The notes: a model not told the origin generated them from the sequence alone. Positions 1 to 9,580 are shown, counted from the stretch's first letter. The stretch is 64,000 nucleotides of DNA from Nematostella vectensis (GCF_932526225.1 NC_064041.1:8182313-8246312); one strand, 5' to 3'. A program made the numbers and translations.

Positions 1-130
1 TGCAAATGTTAGTACCTACATTTTCTATGAAACTCCTGTGTTGTGTACTTAAATCGGTAAACTGCATATTAAAAGCATAGCTTTAACACAAGAAACAAAA
101 CCGAATTTCCTCCCCAATGCTTCTGTGGTC

Positions 131-202
131 AGCAGAGTGGCGCAGTGGAAGCGTGCTGGGCCCATAACCCAGAGGTCCGAGGATCGAAACCTTGCTCTGC
201 TA
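131..202 (+). tRNA. tRNA-iMet-CAT: tRNA-iMet (CAT), unit 1
   Basis: Class iMet-A; all stems match the consensus and a T6 run follows. Confidence 0.97.
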
Positions 203-454
203 GAGGTGCGTCATTTTTTGGCGCTGATATCAAGAAGATAAACAAACATTAGCAATTGTATTCGAGCCAATAAAGATTGTGTTTGTACAAAATTTCAAAA
301 CTACTCGCGCAAAATTATAGACTCTCTTGAAATCTAAAAACTTTGTTTGATTGTTTTCAATGTGTCTTTATGATTTTGCGTTTGTATTTAAATATCATGG
401 AAAGCAGTTCAGAATCAGCCATATGCAGCTTCATGTGCTTTAGTTCTGATTACT

Positions 455-527
455 GGGGAATTAGCTCAAATGGTAGAGCGCCCGCTTAGCATGCTGGAGG
501 TACCGGGATCGATACCCGGATTCTCCA
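455..527 (+). tRNA. tRNA-Ala-AGC: tRNA-Ala (AGC), unit 1
   Basis: A5 replaces G5 and makes a Watson-Crick pair with U68. T41 leaves C29 unpaired in the anticodon stem. G3:U70 is kept. Confidence 0.92.
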
Positions 528-725
528 GATTTTTTCGCTTGCTAAAGAGAAATCCATTTTTTAGGCAATTTCGACTAAGTTAGAGTGCAAATAATGCCTA
601 TTGGAATAATAAAAAGCGTTTTAGAATTTGATTTTCAACTACCTCAGAAGACAGGTCTTATCAATCAAGTCGACACGAATTTATTTTGTACTGTATCTGG
701 AAATATTCTGCTGCTAAACAGGAGG

Positions 726-796
726 GCACTGGTGGTTCAGTGATAGAATTCTCGCATGCCACGCGGGAGGCCCGGGTTCGATTCCCGGCCAGTGCA
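726..796 (+). tRNA. tRNA-Gly-GCC: tRNA-Gly (GCC), unit 1
   Basis: Class Gly-E (A32) with an extra G-to-A change in the D loop; the B box is perfect. Confidence 0.94.
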
Positions 797-960
797 ATGT
801 TTATTTTGTTTTTGGCTGGAAAACATCAAATGCAAATGTCAGTACCTATATTTTCTATGAAACTCCTGTGTTGTGTACTTAAATCGGTAAACTGCAAATT
901 AAAAGCATAGCTTTAACACAAGAAACAAAACCGAATTTCCTCCCCAAGGTTTTAATCGTT

Positions 961-1032
961 AGCAGAGTGGCGCAGTGGAAGCGTGCTGGGCCCATAACCC
1001 AGAGGTCCGAGGATCGAAACCTTGCTCTGCTA
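961..1032 (+). tRNA. tRNA-iMet-CAT: tRNA-iMet (CAT), unit 2
   Basis: Class iMet-A, consensus throughout. Confidence 0.97.
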
Positions 1033-1286
1033 GAGGTGCGTCATTTTTTGGCGCTGATATCAAGAAGATAAACAAACATTAGCAATTGTATTCGAGCCAA
1101 TAAAGATTGTGTTTGTACAAAATTTCAAAACTACTCGCGCAAAATTATAGAGACTCTCTTGCAATCTAAAAACTTTGTTTGATTGTTTTCAATGTGTCTT
1201 TATGATTTTGCGTTTGTATTTAAATATCCTGGAAAACAGTTCAGAATCAGCCATATGCAGCTTCATGTGGTTTAGTTCTGATTACT

Positions 1287-1359
1287 GGGGGATTAGCTCA
1301 AATGGTAGAGCGCCCGCTTAGCATGCGGGAGGTACCGGAATCGATACCCGGATTCTCCA
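1287..1359 (+). tRNA. tRNA-Ala-AGC: tRNA-Ala (AGC), unit 2
   Basis: Consensus except A53, which cannot pair with C61 at the end of the T stem. Confidence 0.93.
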
Positions 1360-1557
1360 GATTTTTTCGCTTGGTAAAGAGAAATTCATTTTTTAGGCTA
1401 TTTCGACTAAGTTAGAGTGCAAATAATGCCTATTGGAATAATAAAAAGCGATTTAGAATTTGATTTTCAACCACCTCAGAAGACAGGTCTTATCAATCAA
1501 ATCGACACGAATTTATTTTGTACTGTATCTGTAAATATTCTTCTGCTAAACAGGAAG

Positions 1558-1606
1558 GCACTGGTGGTTCAGTGGTAGAATTCTTGCCTGCCACGCGGGA
1601 GGCCCG
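1558..1606 (+). pseudogene. Truncated tRNA-Gly, unit 2
   Basis: Only the first 49 nt remain, ending at GGCCCG. The T arm, B box and 3' acceptor strand are gone. The sequence then joins ATTTTCC in the spacer before the next iMet, a loss of about 159 bp compared with intact units. The A box and GCC anticodon survive. Confidence 0.95.
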
Positions 1607-1633
1607 ATTTTCCTTCCAAAGGCTTAAATGGTT

Positions 1634-1705
1634 AGCAGAGTGGCGCAGTGGAAGCGTGCTGGGCCCATAACCCAGACGTCCGAGGATCGAAACCTTGCTC
1701 TGATA
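1634..1705 (+). tRNA. tRNA-iMet-CAT: tRNA-iMet (CAT), unit 3, altered acceptor
   Basis: The 3' acceptor strand is CTCTGAT, so G2 faces A71. G44 is C in the variable loop, a change shared by the iMet genes that follow truncated Gly genes. Confidence 0.88.
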
Positions 1706-1959
1706 GAGGTGCGTCATTTTTTGGCGCTGATATCAAGAAGATAAACAAATATTAGCAATTGTATTCGAGCCAATAAAGATTGTGTTTGTACAAAATTTCA
1801 AAACTACTCGCGCAAAATTATAGAGACTCTCTTGCAAGCTAAAAACTTTGTTTGATTGTTTTCAATGTGTCTTTATGATTTTGCGTTTGTATTTAAATAT
1901 CCTGGAAAACAGTTCAGAATCAGCCATATGCAGCTTCATGTGGTTTAGTTCTGATTACT

Positions 1960-2016
1960 GGGGGATTAGCTCAAATGGTAGAGCGCCCGCTTATCATGCG
2001 GGAGGTACCGGGATCG
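1960..2016 (+). pseudogene. Truncated tRNA-Ala with ATC anticodon, unit 3
   Basis: The first 57 nt of the Ala gene are present, up to GGATCG of the T loop. The sequence then jumps to the spacer after the Gly gene (GTAAATTAAAAGC), so the rest of Ala and all of Gly are missing (about 382 bp). The anticodon at 1993-1995 reads ATC instead of AGC. Confidence 0.95.
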
Positions 2017-2083
2017 GTAAATTAAAAGCATAGCTTTAACACAAGAAACAAAACCGAATTTCCTCCCCAAGGCTTCAATCGTT

Positions 2084-2090
2084 AGCAGAG
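2084..2090 (+). pseudogene. Seven-base remnant of tRNA-iMet, unit 4
   Basis: Only AGCAGAG of the acceptor stem is left. It joins AACTACTCGCGC from the iMet-Ala spacer, a deletion of about 160 bp that removed the rest of the gene and its terminator. Confidence 0.9.
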
Positions 2091-2246
2091 AACTACTCGC
2101 GCAAAATTATAGACTCTCTTGCAAGCTAAAAACTTTGTTTGATTGTTTTCAATGTGTCTTTATGATTTTGCGTTTGTATTTAAATATCCTGGAAAGCAGT
2201 TCAGAATCAGCCATATGCAGCTTCATGTGGTTTAGTTCTGATTACT

Positions 2247-2319
2247 GGGGGATTAGCTCAAATGGTAGAGCGCCCGCTTAGCATGCTGGAGGTACCGGGA
2301 TCGATACCCGGATTCTCAA
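2247..2319 (+). tRNA. tRNA-Ala-AGC: tRNA-Ala (AGC), unit 4
   Basis: T41 leaves C29 unpaired, and A72 leaves G1 unpaired. Confidence 0.85.
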
Positions 2320-2517
2320 GATTTTTTCGCTTGCTAAAGAGAAATCCATTTTTTAGGCAATTTCGACTACGTTAGAGTGCAAATAATGCCTATTGGAATA
2401 ATAAAAAGCGTTTTAGAATTTGATTTTCAACCACCTCAGAAGACAGGTCTTATCAATCAAATCGACGCGAATTCATTTTGTACTGTATCTGGAAATATTC
2501 TGCTGCTAAACAGGAAG

Positions 2518-2588
2518 GCACTGGTGGTTCAGTGGTAGAATTCTCGCCTGCCACGCGGGAGGCCCTGGTTCGATTCCCGGCCAGTGCA
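2518..2588 (+). tRNA. tRNA-Gly-GCC: tRNA-Gly (GCC), unit 4
   Basis: Class Gly-C; one T-stem mismatch, B-box core intact. Confidence 0.93.
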
Positions 2589-2752
2589 ATGTTTATTTTG
2601 TTTTTGGCTGGAAAACATCAAATGCAAATGTCAGTACCTATATTTTCTATGAAACTCCTGTGTTGTGTACTTAAATCGGTAAACTGCAAATTAAAAGCAT
2701 AGCTTTAACACAAGAAACAAAACCGAATTTCCTCCCCAAGGCTTCAATGGTT

Positions 2753-2824
2753 AGATGAGTGGCGCAGTGGAAGCGTGCTGGGCCCATAACCCAGAGGGCC
2801 GAGGATCGAAACCTTGCTCTGCTA
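2753..2824 (+). tRNA. tRNA-iMet-CAT: tRNA-iMet (CAT), unit 5, iMet-B
   Basis: Class iMet-B, with a T-to-G change in the variable loop that is shared with units 28 and 57. Confidence 0.82.
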
Positions 2825-3080
2825 GAGGTGCGTTATTTTTTTGTCGCTGATATCAAGAAGAGAAACAAAACATTAGCAATTGTATTCGAGCCAATAAAGA
2901 TTGTGTTTGTACAAAATTTCAAAAATACTCGCGCAAAATTATAGAGACTCTCTTGCAAGCTAAAAACTTTGTTTGATTGTTTTCAATGTGTCTTTATGAT
3001 TTTGCGTTTGTATTTAAATATCCTGGAAAGCAGTTCAGAATCAGCCATATGCAGCTTCATGTGGTTTAGTTCTGATTACT

Positions 3081-3153
3081 GGGGGATTAGCTCAAATGGT
3101 AGAGCGCCCGCTTAGCATGCCGGAGGTACCGGGATCGATAACAGGATTCTCCA
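3081..3153 (+). tRNA. tRNA-Ala-AGC: tRNA-Ala (AGC), unit 5, Ala-B
   Basis: Class Ala-B with a further A61, so three stem positions are unpaired. Confidence 0.82.
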
Positions 3154-3351
3154 GATTTTTTCGCTTGGTGAAGAGAAATCCATTTTTTAGGCAATTTCGA
3201 CTAAGTTAGAGTGCAAATAATGCCTATTGGAATAATAAAAAGCGTTTTAGAATTTGATTTTCAACCACCTCAGAAGACAGGTCTTATCAATCAAATCGAC
3301 ACGAATTTATTTTGTACTGTATCTGGAAATATTCTGCTGCTAAACAGGAAG

Positions 3352-3422
3352 GCACTGGTGGTTCAGTGGTAGAATTCTGGCCTGCCACGCGGGAGGCCCG
3401 GTTTCGATTCCCGGCCAGTGCA
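3352..3422 (+). tRNA. tRNA-Gly-GCC: tRNA-Gly (GCC), unit 5, Gly-B
   Basis: Class Gly-B; G29 faces G41 and T53 faces C61, which also changes the second B-box base. Confidence 0.87.
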
Positions 3423-3586
3423 ATGTTTATTTTGTTTTTGGCTGGAAAACATCAAATGCAAATGTCAGTACCTACATTTTCTATGAAACTCCTGTGTTGT
3501 GTACTTAAATCGGTAAACTGCATATTAAAAGCATAGCTTTAACACAAGAAACAAAACCGAATTTCCTCCCCAATGCTTCTGTGGTC

Positions 3587-3658
3587 AGCAGAGTGGCGCA
3601 GTGGAAGCGTGCTGGGCCCATAACCCAGAGGTCCGAGGATCGAAACCTTGCTCTGCTA
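3587..3658 (+). tRNA. tRNA-iMet-CAT: tRNA-iMet (CAT), unit 6
   Basis: Class iMet-A, preceded by the CTGTGGTC leader variant. Confidence 0.97.
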
Positions 3659-3912
3659 GAGGTGCGTCATTTTTTGGCGCTGATATCAAGAAGATAAACA
3701 AACATTAGCAATTGTATTCGAGCCAATAAAGATTGTGTTTGTACAAAATTTCAAAACTACTCGCGCAAAATTATAGAGACTCTCTTGCAAGCTAAAAACT
3801 TTGTTTGATTGTTTTCAATGTGTCTTTATGATTTTGCGTTTGTATTTAAATATCCTGGAAAGCAGTTCAGAATCAGCCATATGCAGCTTCATGTGGTTTA
3901 GTTCTGATTACT

Positions 3913-3985
3913 GGGGGATTAGCTCAAATGGTAGAGCGCCCGCTTAGCATGCCGGAGGTACCGGGATCGATACCCGGATTCTCCA
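3913..3985 (+). tRNA. tRNA-Ala-AGC: tRNA-Ala (AGC), unit 6
   Basis: Carries C41 of Ala-B but the consensus T arm, so it is intermediate between the two classes. Confidence 0.9.
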
Positions 3986-4183
3986 GATTTTTTCGCTTGG
4001 TGAAGAGAAATCCATTTTTTAGGCAATTTCGACTAAGTTAGAGTGCAAATAATGCCTATTGGAATAATAAAAAGCGTTTTAGAATTTGATTTTCAACCAC
4101 CTCAGAAGACAGGTCTTATCAATCAAATCGACACGAATTTATTTTGTACTGTATCTGGAAATATTCTGCTGCTAAACAGGAAG

Positions 4184-4254
4184 GCACTGGTGGTTCAGTG
4201 GTAGAATTCTGGCCTGCCACGCGGGAGGCCCGGTTTCGATTCCCGGCCAGTGCA
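4184..4254 (+). tRNA. tRNA-Gly-GCC: tRNA-Gly (GCC), unit 6, Gly-B
   Basis: Class Gly-B, with no further change seen. Confidence 0.87.
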
Positions 4255-4418
4255 ATGTTTATTTTGTTTTTGGCTGGAAAACATCAAATGCAAATGTCAG
4301 TACCTATATTTTCTATGAAACTCCTGTGTTGTGTACTTAAATCGGTAAACTGCATATTAAAAGCATAGCTTTAACACAAGAAACAAAACCGAATTTCCTC
4401 CCCAATGCTTCTGTGGTC

Positions 4419-4490
4419 AGCAGAGTGGCGCAGTGGAAGCGTGCTGGGCCCATAACCCAGAGGTCCGAGGATCGAAACCTTGCTCTGCTA
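4419..4490 (+). tRNA. tRNA-iMet-CAT: tRNA-iMet (CAT), unit 7
   Basis: Class iMet-A, CTGTGGTC leader. Confidence 0.97.
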
Positions 4491-4744
4491 GAGGTGCGTC
4501 ATTTTTTGGCGCTGATATCAAGAAGATAAACAAACATTAGCAATTGTATTCGAGCCAATAAAGATTGTGTTTGTACAAAATTTCAAAACTACTCGCGCAA
4601 AATTATAGAGACTCTCTTGCAAGCTAAAAACTTTGTTTGATTGTTTTCAATGTGTCTTTATGATTTTGCGTTTGTATTTAAATATCCTGGAAAGCAGTTC
4701 AGAATCAGCCATATGCAGCTTCATGTGGTTTAGTTCTGATTACT

Positions 4745-4817
4745 GGGGGATTAGCTCAAATGGTAGAGCGCCCGCTTAGCATGCGGGAGGTACCGGGATC
4801 GATACCCGGATTCTCCA
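4745..4817 (+). tRNA. tRNA-Ala-AGC: tRNA-Ala (AGC), unit 7
   Basis: Class Ala-A, with a T6 run directly after the gene. Confidence 0.97.
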
Positions 4818-5015
4818 GATTTTTTCGCTTGCTAAAGAGAAATCCATTTTTTAGGCAATTTCGACTACGTTAGAGTGCAAATAATGCCTATTGGAATAAT
4901 AAAAAGCGTTTTAGAATTTGATTTTCAACCACCTCAGAAGACAGGTCTTATCAATCAAATCGACGCGAATTCATTTTGTACTGTATCTGGAAATATTCTG
5001 CTGCTAAACAGGAAG

Positions 5016-5086
5016 GCACTGGTGGTTCAGTGGTAGAATTCTCGCCTGCCACGCGGGAGGCCCTGGTTCGATTCCCGGCCAGTGCA
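5016..5086 (+). tRNA. tRNA-Gly-GCC: tRNA-Gly (GCC), unit 7, Gly-C
   Basis: Class Gly-C, preceded by the GACGCGAATTC spacer variant. Confidence 0.93.
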
Positions 5087-5250
5087 ATGTTTATTTTGTT
5101 TTTGGCTGGAAAACATCAAATGCAAATGTCAGTACCTATATTTTCTATGAAACTCCTGTGTTGTGTACTTAAATCGGTAAACTGCAAATTAAAAGCATAG
5201 CTTTAACACAAGAAACAAAACCGAATTTCCTCCCCAAGGCTTCAATGGTT

Positions 5251-5322
5251 AGATGAGTGGCGCAGTGGAAGCGTGCTGGGCCCATAACCCAGAGGTCCGA
5301 GGATCGAAACCTTGCTCTGCTA
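5251..5322 (+). tRNA. tRNA-iMet-CAT: tRNA-iMet (CAT), unit 8, iMet-B
   Basis: Class iMet-B; body otherwise consensus. Confidence 0.84.
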
Positions 5323-5576
5323 GAGGTGCGTTATTTTTTTGTCGCTGATATCAAGAAGAGAAACAAAACATTAGCAATTGTATTCTAGCCAATAAAGATT
5401 GTGTTTGTACAAAATTTCAAAACTACTCGCGCAAAATTATAGACTCTCTTGCAAGCTAAAAACTTTGTTTGATTGTTTTCAATGTGTCTTTATGATTTTG
5501 CGTTTGTATTTAAATATCCTGGAAAGCAGTTCAGAATCAGCCATATGCAGCTTCATGTGGTTTAGTTCTGATTACT

Positions 5577-5649
5577 GGGGGATTAGCTCAAATGGTAGAG
5601 CGCCCGCTTAGCATGCCGGAGGTACCGGGATCGATACCAGGATTCTCCA
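5577..5649 (+). tRNA. tRNA-Ala-AGC: tRNA-Ala (AGC), unit 8, Ala-B
   Basis: Class Ala-B; G3:U70 and the anticodon loop are intact. Confidence 0.87.
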
Positions 5650-5847
5650 GATTTTTTCGCTTGGTGAAGAGAAATCCATTTTTTAGGCAATTTCGACTAA
5701 GTTAGAGTGCAAATAATGCCTATTGGAATAATAAAAAGCGTTTTAGAATTTGATTTTCAACCACCTCAGAAGACAGGTCTTATCAATCAAATCGACACGA
5801 ATTTATTTTGTACTGTATCTGGAAATATTCTGCTGCTAAACAGGAAG

Positions 5848-5918
5848 GCACTGGTGGTTCAGTGGTAGAATTCTGGCCTGCCACGAGGGAGGCCCGGTTT
5901 CGATTCCCGGCCAGTGCA
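5848..5918 (+). tRNA. tRNA-Gly-GCC: tRNA-Gly (GCC), unit 8, Gly-B
   Basis: Class Gly-B with A40 as well, so two neighbouring anticodon-stem pairs are lost. Confidence 0.82.
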
Positions 5919-6082
5919 ATGTTTATTTTGTTTTTGGCTGGAAAACATCAAATGCAAATGTCAGTACCTATATTTTCTATGAAACTCCTGTGTTGTGTAC
6001 TTAAATCGGTAAACTGCAAATTAAAAGCATAGCTTTAACACAAGAAACAAAACCGAATTTCCTCCCCAAGGCTTCAATGGTT

Positions 6083-6154
6083 AGATGAGTGGCGCAGTGG
6101 AAGCGTGCTGGGCCCATAACCCAGAGGTCCGAGGATCGAAACCTTGCTCTGCTA
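6083..6154 (+). tRNA. tRNA-iMet-CAT: tRNA-iMet (CAT), unit 9, iMet-B
   Basis: Class iMet-B. The spacer after it has ATTAAAAAATTG where most units have ATTAGCAATTG. Confidence 0.84.
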
Positions 6155-6411
6155 GAGGTGCGTTATTTTTTTGTCGCTGATATTAAGAAGAGAAACAAAA
6201 CATTAAAAAATTGTATTCGAGCCAATAAAGATTGTGTTTGTACAAAATTTCAAAACTACTCGCGCAAAATTATAGAGACTCTCTTGCAAGCTAAAAACTT
6301 CGTTTGATTGTTTTCAATGTGTCTTTATGATTTTGCGTTTGTATTTAAATATCCTGGAAAGCAGTTCAGAATCAGCCATATGCAGCTTCATGTGGTTTAG
6401 TTCTGATTACT

Positions 6412-6484
6412 GGGGGATTAGCTCAAATGGTAGAGCGCCCGCTTAGCATGCCGGAGGTACCGGGATCGATACCAGGATTCTCCA
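6412..6484 (+). tRNA. tRNA-Ala-AGC: tRNA-Ala (AGC), unit 9, Ala-B
   Basis: Class Ala-B. Confidence 0.87.
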
Positions 6485-6682
6485 GATTTTTTCGCTTGGT
6501 GAAGAGAAATCCATTTTTTAGGCAATTTCGACTAAGTTAGAGTGCAAATAATGCCTATTGGAATAATAAAAAGCGTTTTAGAATTTGATTTTCAACCACC
6601 TCAGAAGACAGGTCTTATCAATCAAATCGACACGAATTTATTTTGTACTGTATCTGGAAATATTCTGCTGCTAAACAGGAAG

Positions 6683-6753
6683 GCACTGGTGGTTCAGTGG
6701 TAGAATTCTGGCCTGCCACGCGGGAGGCCCGGTTTCGATTCCCGGCCAGTGCA
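6683..6753 (+). tRNA. tRNA-Gly-GCC: tRNA-Gly (GCC), unit 9, Gly-B
   Basis: Class Gly-B. Confidence 0.87.
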
Positions 6754-6917
6754 ATGTTTATTTTGTTTTTGGCTGGAAAACATCAAATGCAAATGTCAGT
6801 ACCTACATTTTCTATGAAACTCCTGTGTTGTGTACTTAAATCGGTAAACTGCATATTAAAAGCATAGCTTTAACACAAGAAACAAAACCGAATTTCCTCC
6901 CCAATGCTTCTGTGGTC

Positions 6918-6989
6918 AGCAGAGTGGCGCAGTGGAAGCGTGCTGGGCCCATACAACAGAGGTCCGAGGATCTAAACCTTGCTCTGCTA
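6918..6989 (+). tRNA. tRNA-iMet-like, unit 10, damaged anticodon stem
   Basis: The 3' side of the anticodon stem reads AACAG instead of CCCAG, so two GC pairs next to the loop are lost. G57 in the T loop is T. The CAT anticodon remains. The GGG/CCC stem typical of initiators is gone, so this is probably a pseudogene. Confidence 0.75.
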
Positions 6990-7241
6990 GAGGTGCGTCA
7001 TTTTTTGACGCTGATATCAAGAAGATAAACAAACATTAGCAATTGTATTCGAGCCAATAAAGATTGTGTTTGTACAAAATTTCAAAACTACTCGCGCAAA
7101 ATTATAGACTCTCTTGCAATCTAAAAACTTTGTTTGATTGTTTTCAATGTGTCTTTATGATTTTGCGTTTGTATTTAAATATCCTGGAAAGCAGTTCAGA
7201 ATCAGCCATATGCAGCTTCATGTGCTTTAGTTCTGATTACT

Positions 7242-7314
7242 GGGGAATTAGCTCAAATGGTAGAGCGCCCGCTTAGCATGCGGGAGGTACCGGGATAGAT
7301 ACCCGGATTCTCCA
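7242..7314 (+). tRNA. tRNA-Ala-AGC: tRNA-Ala (AGC), unit 10
   Basis: A5:U68 pairs normally. A replaces the invariant C56 in the T loop, which weakens the B box and the D-loop/T-loop contact. Confidence 0.87.
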
Positions 7315-7512
7315 GATTTTTTCGCTTGCTAAAGAGAAATCCATTTTTTAGGCAATTTCGACTAAGTTAGAGTGCAAATAATGCCTATTGGAATAATAAA
7401 AAGCGTTTTAGAATTTGATTTTCAACTACCTCAGAAGACAGGTCTTATCAATCAAATCGACACGAATTTATTTTGTACTGTATCTGGAAATATTCTGCTG
7501 CTAAACAGGAAG

Positions 7513-7583
7513 GCACTGGTGGTTCAGTGGTAGAATTCTCGCATGCCACGCGGGAGGCCCGGGTTCGATTCCCGGCCAGTGCA
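7513..7583 (+). tRNA. tRNA-Gly-GCC: tRNA-Gly (GCC), unit 10, Gly-E
   Basis: Class Gly-E, otherwise consensus. It differs from its counterpart at 31174. Confidence 0.95.
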
Positions 7584-7747
7584 ATGTTTATTTTGTTTTT
7601 GGCTGGAAAACATCAAATGCAAATGTCAGTACCTATATTTTCAATGAAACTCCTGTGTTGTGTACTTAAATCGGTAAACTGCAAATTAAAAGCATAGCTT
7701 TAACACAAGAAACAAAACCGAATTTCCTCCCCAAGGCTTCAATCGTT

Positions 7748-7819
7748 AGCAGAGTGGCGCAGTGGAAGCGTGCTGGGCCCATAACCCAGAGGTCCGAGGA
7801 TCGAAACCTTGCTCTGCTA
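7748..7819 (+). tRNA. tRNA-iMet-CAT: tRNA-iMet (CAT), unit 11
   Basis: Class iMet-A; T7 run downstream. Confidence 0.97.
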
Positions 7820-8075
7820 GAGGTGCGTCATTTTTTTGTCGCTGATATCAAGAAGAGAAACAAAACATTAGCAATTGTATTCGAGCCAATAAAGATTGTG
7901 TTTGTACAAAATTTCAAAAATACTCGCGCAAAATTATAGAGACTCTCTTGCAAGCTAAAAACTTTGTTTGATTGTTTTCAATGTGTCTTTATGATTTTGC
8001 GTTTGTATTTAAATATCCTGGAAAACAGTTCAGAATCAGCCATATGCAGCTTCATGTGGTTTAGTTCTGATTACT

Positions 8076-8148
8076 GGGGGATTAGCTCAAATGGTAGAGC
8101 GCCCGCTTAGCATGCGGGAGGTACATGGATCGATACCCGGATTCTCCA
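8076..8148 (+). tRNA. tRNA-Ala-AGC: tRNA-Ala (AGC), unit 11
   Basis: The 5' T stem is CATGG instead of CCGGG, giving two mismatches. The T-run after it is interrupted (TTTGTT). Confidence 0.86.
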
Positions 8149-8346
8149 GATTTGTTCGCTTGGTAAAGAGAAATCCATTTTTTAGGCAACTTCGACTAAG
8201 TTAGATTGCAAATAATGCCTATTGGAATAATAAAAAGCGTTTTAGAATTTGATTTTCAACCACCTCAGAAGACAGGTCTTATCAATCAAATCGACACGAA
8301 TTTATTTTGTACTGTATCTGGAAATATTCTGCTGCTAAACAGGAAG

Positions 8347-8417
8347 GCACTGGTGGTTCAGTTGTAGAATTCTCGCCTGCCACGCGGGAGGCCCGGGTTC
8401 GGTTCCCGGCCAGTGCA
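8347..8417 (+). tRNA. tRNA-Gly-GCC: tRNA-Gly (GCC), unit 11
   Basis: Conserved A58 of the T loop is G (TTCGGTT), which changes the B box. There is also a G-to-T change in the D loop/A box. Confidence 0.87.
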
Positions 8418-8581
8418 ATGTTTATTTTGTTTTTGGCTGGAAAACATCAAATGCAAATGTCAGTACCTATATTTTCTATGAAACTCCTGTGTTGTGTACT
8501 TAAATCGGTAAACTGCAAATTAAAAGCATAGCTTTAACACAAGAAACAAAACCGAATTTCCTCCCCAAGGCTTCAATCGTT

Positions 8582-8653
8582 AGCAGAGTGGCGCAGTGGA
8601 AGCGTGCTGGGCCCATAACCCAGAGGTCCGAGGATTGAAACCTTGCTCTGCTA
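8582..8653 (+). tRNA. tRNA-iMet-CAT: tRNA-iMet (CAT), unit 12
   Basis: Acceptor is consensus, but the invariant C56 is T (ATTGAAA loop), which should weaken the B box. Confidence 0.9.
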
Positions 8654-8907
8654 GAGGTGCGTCATTTTTTTGTCGCTGATACCAAGAAGAGAAACAAAAC
8701 ATTAGCAATTGTATTCGAGCAAATAAAGATTGTGTTTGTACAAAATTTCAAAACTACTCGAGCAAAATTATAGACTCTATTGCAAGCTAAAAACTTTGTT
8801 TGATTGTTTTTAATGTGTCTTTATGATTTTGCGTTTGTATTTAAATATCCTGGAAAACAGTTCAGAATCAGCCATATGCAGCTTCATGTGGTTTAGTTCT
8901 GATTACT

Positions 8908-8980
8908 GGGGGATTAGCTCAAATAGTAGAGCGCCCGCTTAGCATGCGGGAGGTACCGGAATCGATACCCGGATTCTCCA
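8908..8980 (+). tRNA. tRNA-Ala-AGC: tRNA-Ala (AGC), unit 12
   Basis: One conserved D-loop G is A (AAATAGTA) and A53 faces C61. The following T-run is broken up (GATTGTTTC). Confidence 0.86.
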
Positions 8981-9178
8981 GATTGTTTCACTTGGTAAAG
9001 AGAAATCCATTTTTTAGGCAATTTCGACTAAGTTAGAGTGCAAATAATGCCTATTGGAATAATAAAAAGTGTTTTAGAATTTGATTTTCAACCACCTCAG
9101 AAGACAGGTCTTATCAATCAAATCGACACGAATTTATTTTGTACTGTATCTGTAAATATTCTTCTGCTAAACAGGAAG

Positions 9179-9227
9179 GCACTGGTGGTTCAGTGGTAGA
9201 ATTCTTGCCTGCCACGCGGGAGGCCCG
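9179..9227 (+). pseudogene. Truncated tRNA-Gly, unit 12
   Basis: Same 49-nt fragment and same junction as at 1558; anticodon stem has T29 (CTTGC). Confidence 0.95.
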
Positions 9228-9254
9228 ATTTTCCTTCCAAAGGCTTAAATGGTT

Positions 9255-9326
9255 AGCAGAGTTGCGCAGTGGAAGCGTGCTGGGCCCATAACCCAGACGT
9301 CCGAGGATCGAAACCTTGCTCTGCTA
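9255..9326 (+). tRNA. tRNA-iMet-CAT: tRNA-iMet (CAT), unit 13
   Basis: G9 is T, at the start of the A box. The variable loop has the AGACGTC variant. Confidence 0.9.
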
Positions 9327-9580
9327 GAGGTGCGTCATTTTTTGGCGCTGAAATCAAGAAGATTTTCAAACATTAGCAATTGTATTCGAGCCAAAAAAGA
9401 TTGTGTTTGTACAAAATTTCAAAACTACTCGCGCAAAATTATAGAGACTCTCTTGCAAGCTAAAAACTTTGTTTGATTGTTTTCAATGTGTTTTTATGAT
9501 TTTGCGTTTGTATTTAAATATCCTGGAAAACAGTTCAGAATCAGCCATATGCAGCTTCATGTGGTTTAGTTCTGATTACT

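Noticed and set aside
131-202. Elongator tRNA-Met
   Set aside because: A1:U72, A54/A60 and the three GC pairs beside the CAT loop mark it as initiator.
686-910. Repeated 74-codon reading frame spanning each Gly gene
   Set aside because: It runs through a perfect tRNA gene and its terminator, starts at TTG, and recurs only because the units recur. Changes follow tRNA structure rather than codon position. Not a protein gene.
1960-2016. New tRNA-Asp-like gene with ATC anticodon
   Set aside because: The T arm and 3' acceptor strand are missing, so it is a truncated Ala gene with a point change.
2759-2944. Repeated 61- to 75-codon frames spanning each iMet gene
   Set aside because: They start within the tRNA (GTG at base 7) or just before it, and the frame changes with small spacer indels between units.
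5399-5611. 70- and 77-codon frames in the iMet-Ala spacer running into Ala
   Set aside because: They end inside a tRNA gene and depend on small spacer indels. No independent sign of coding.
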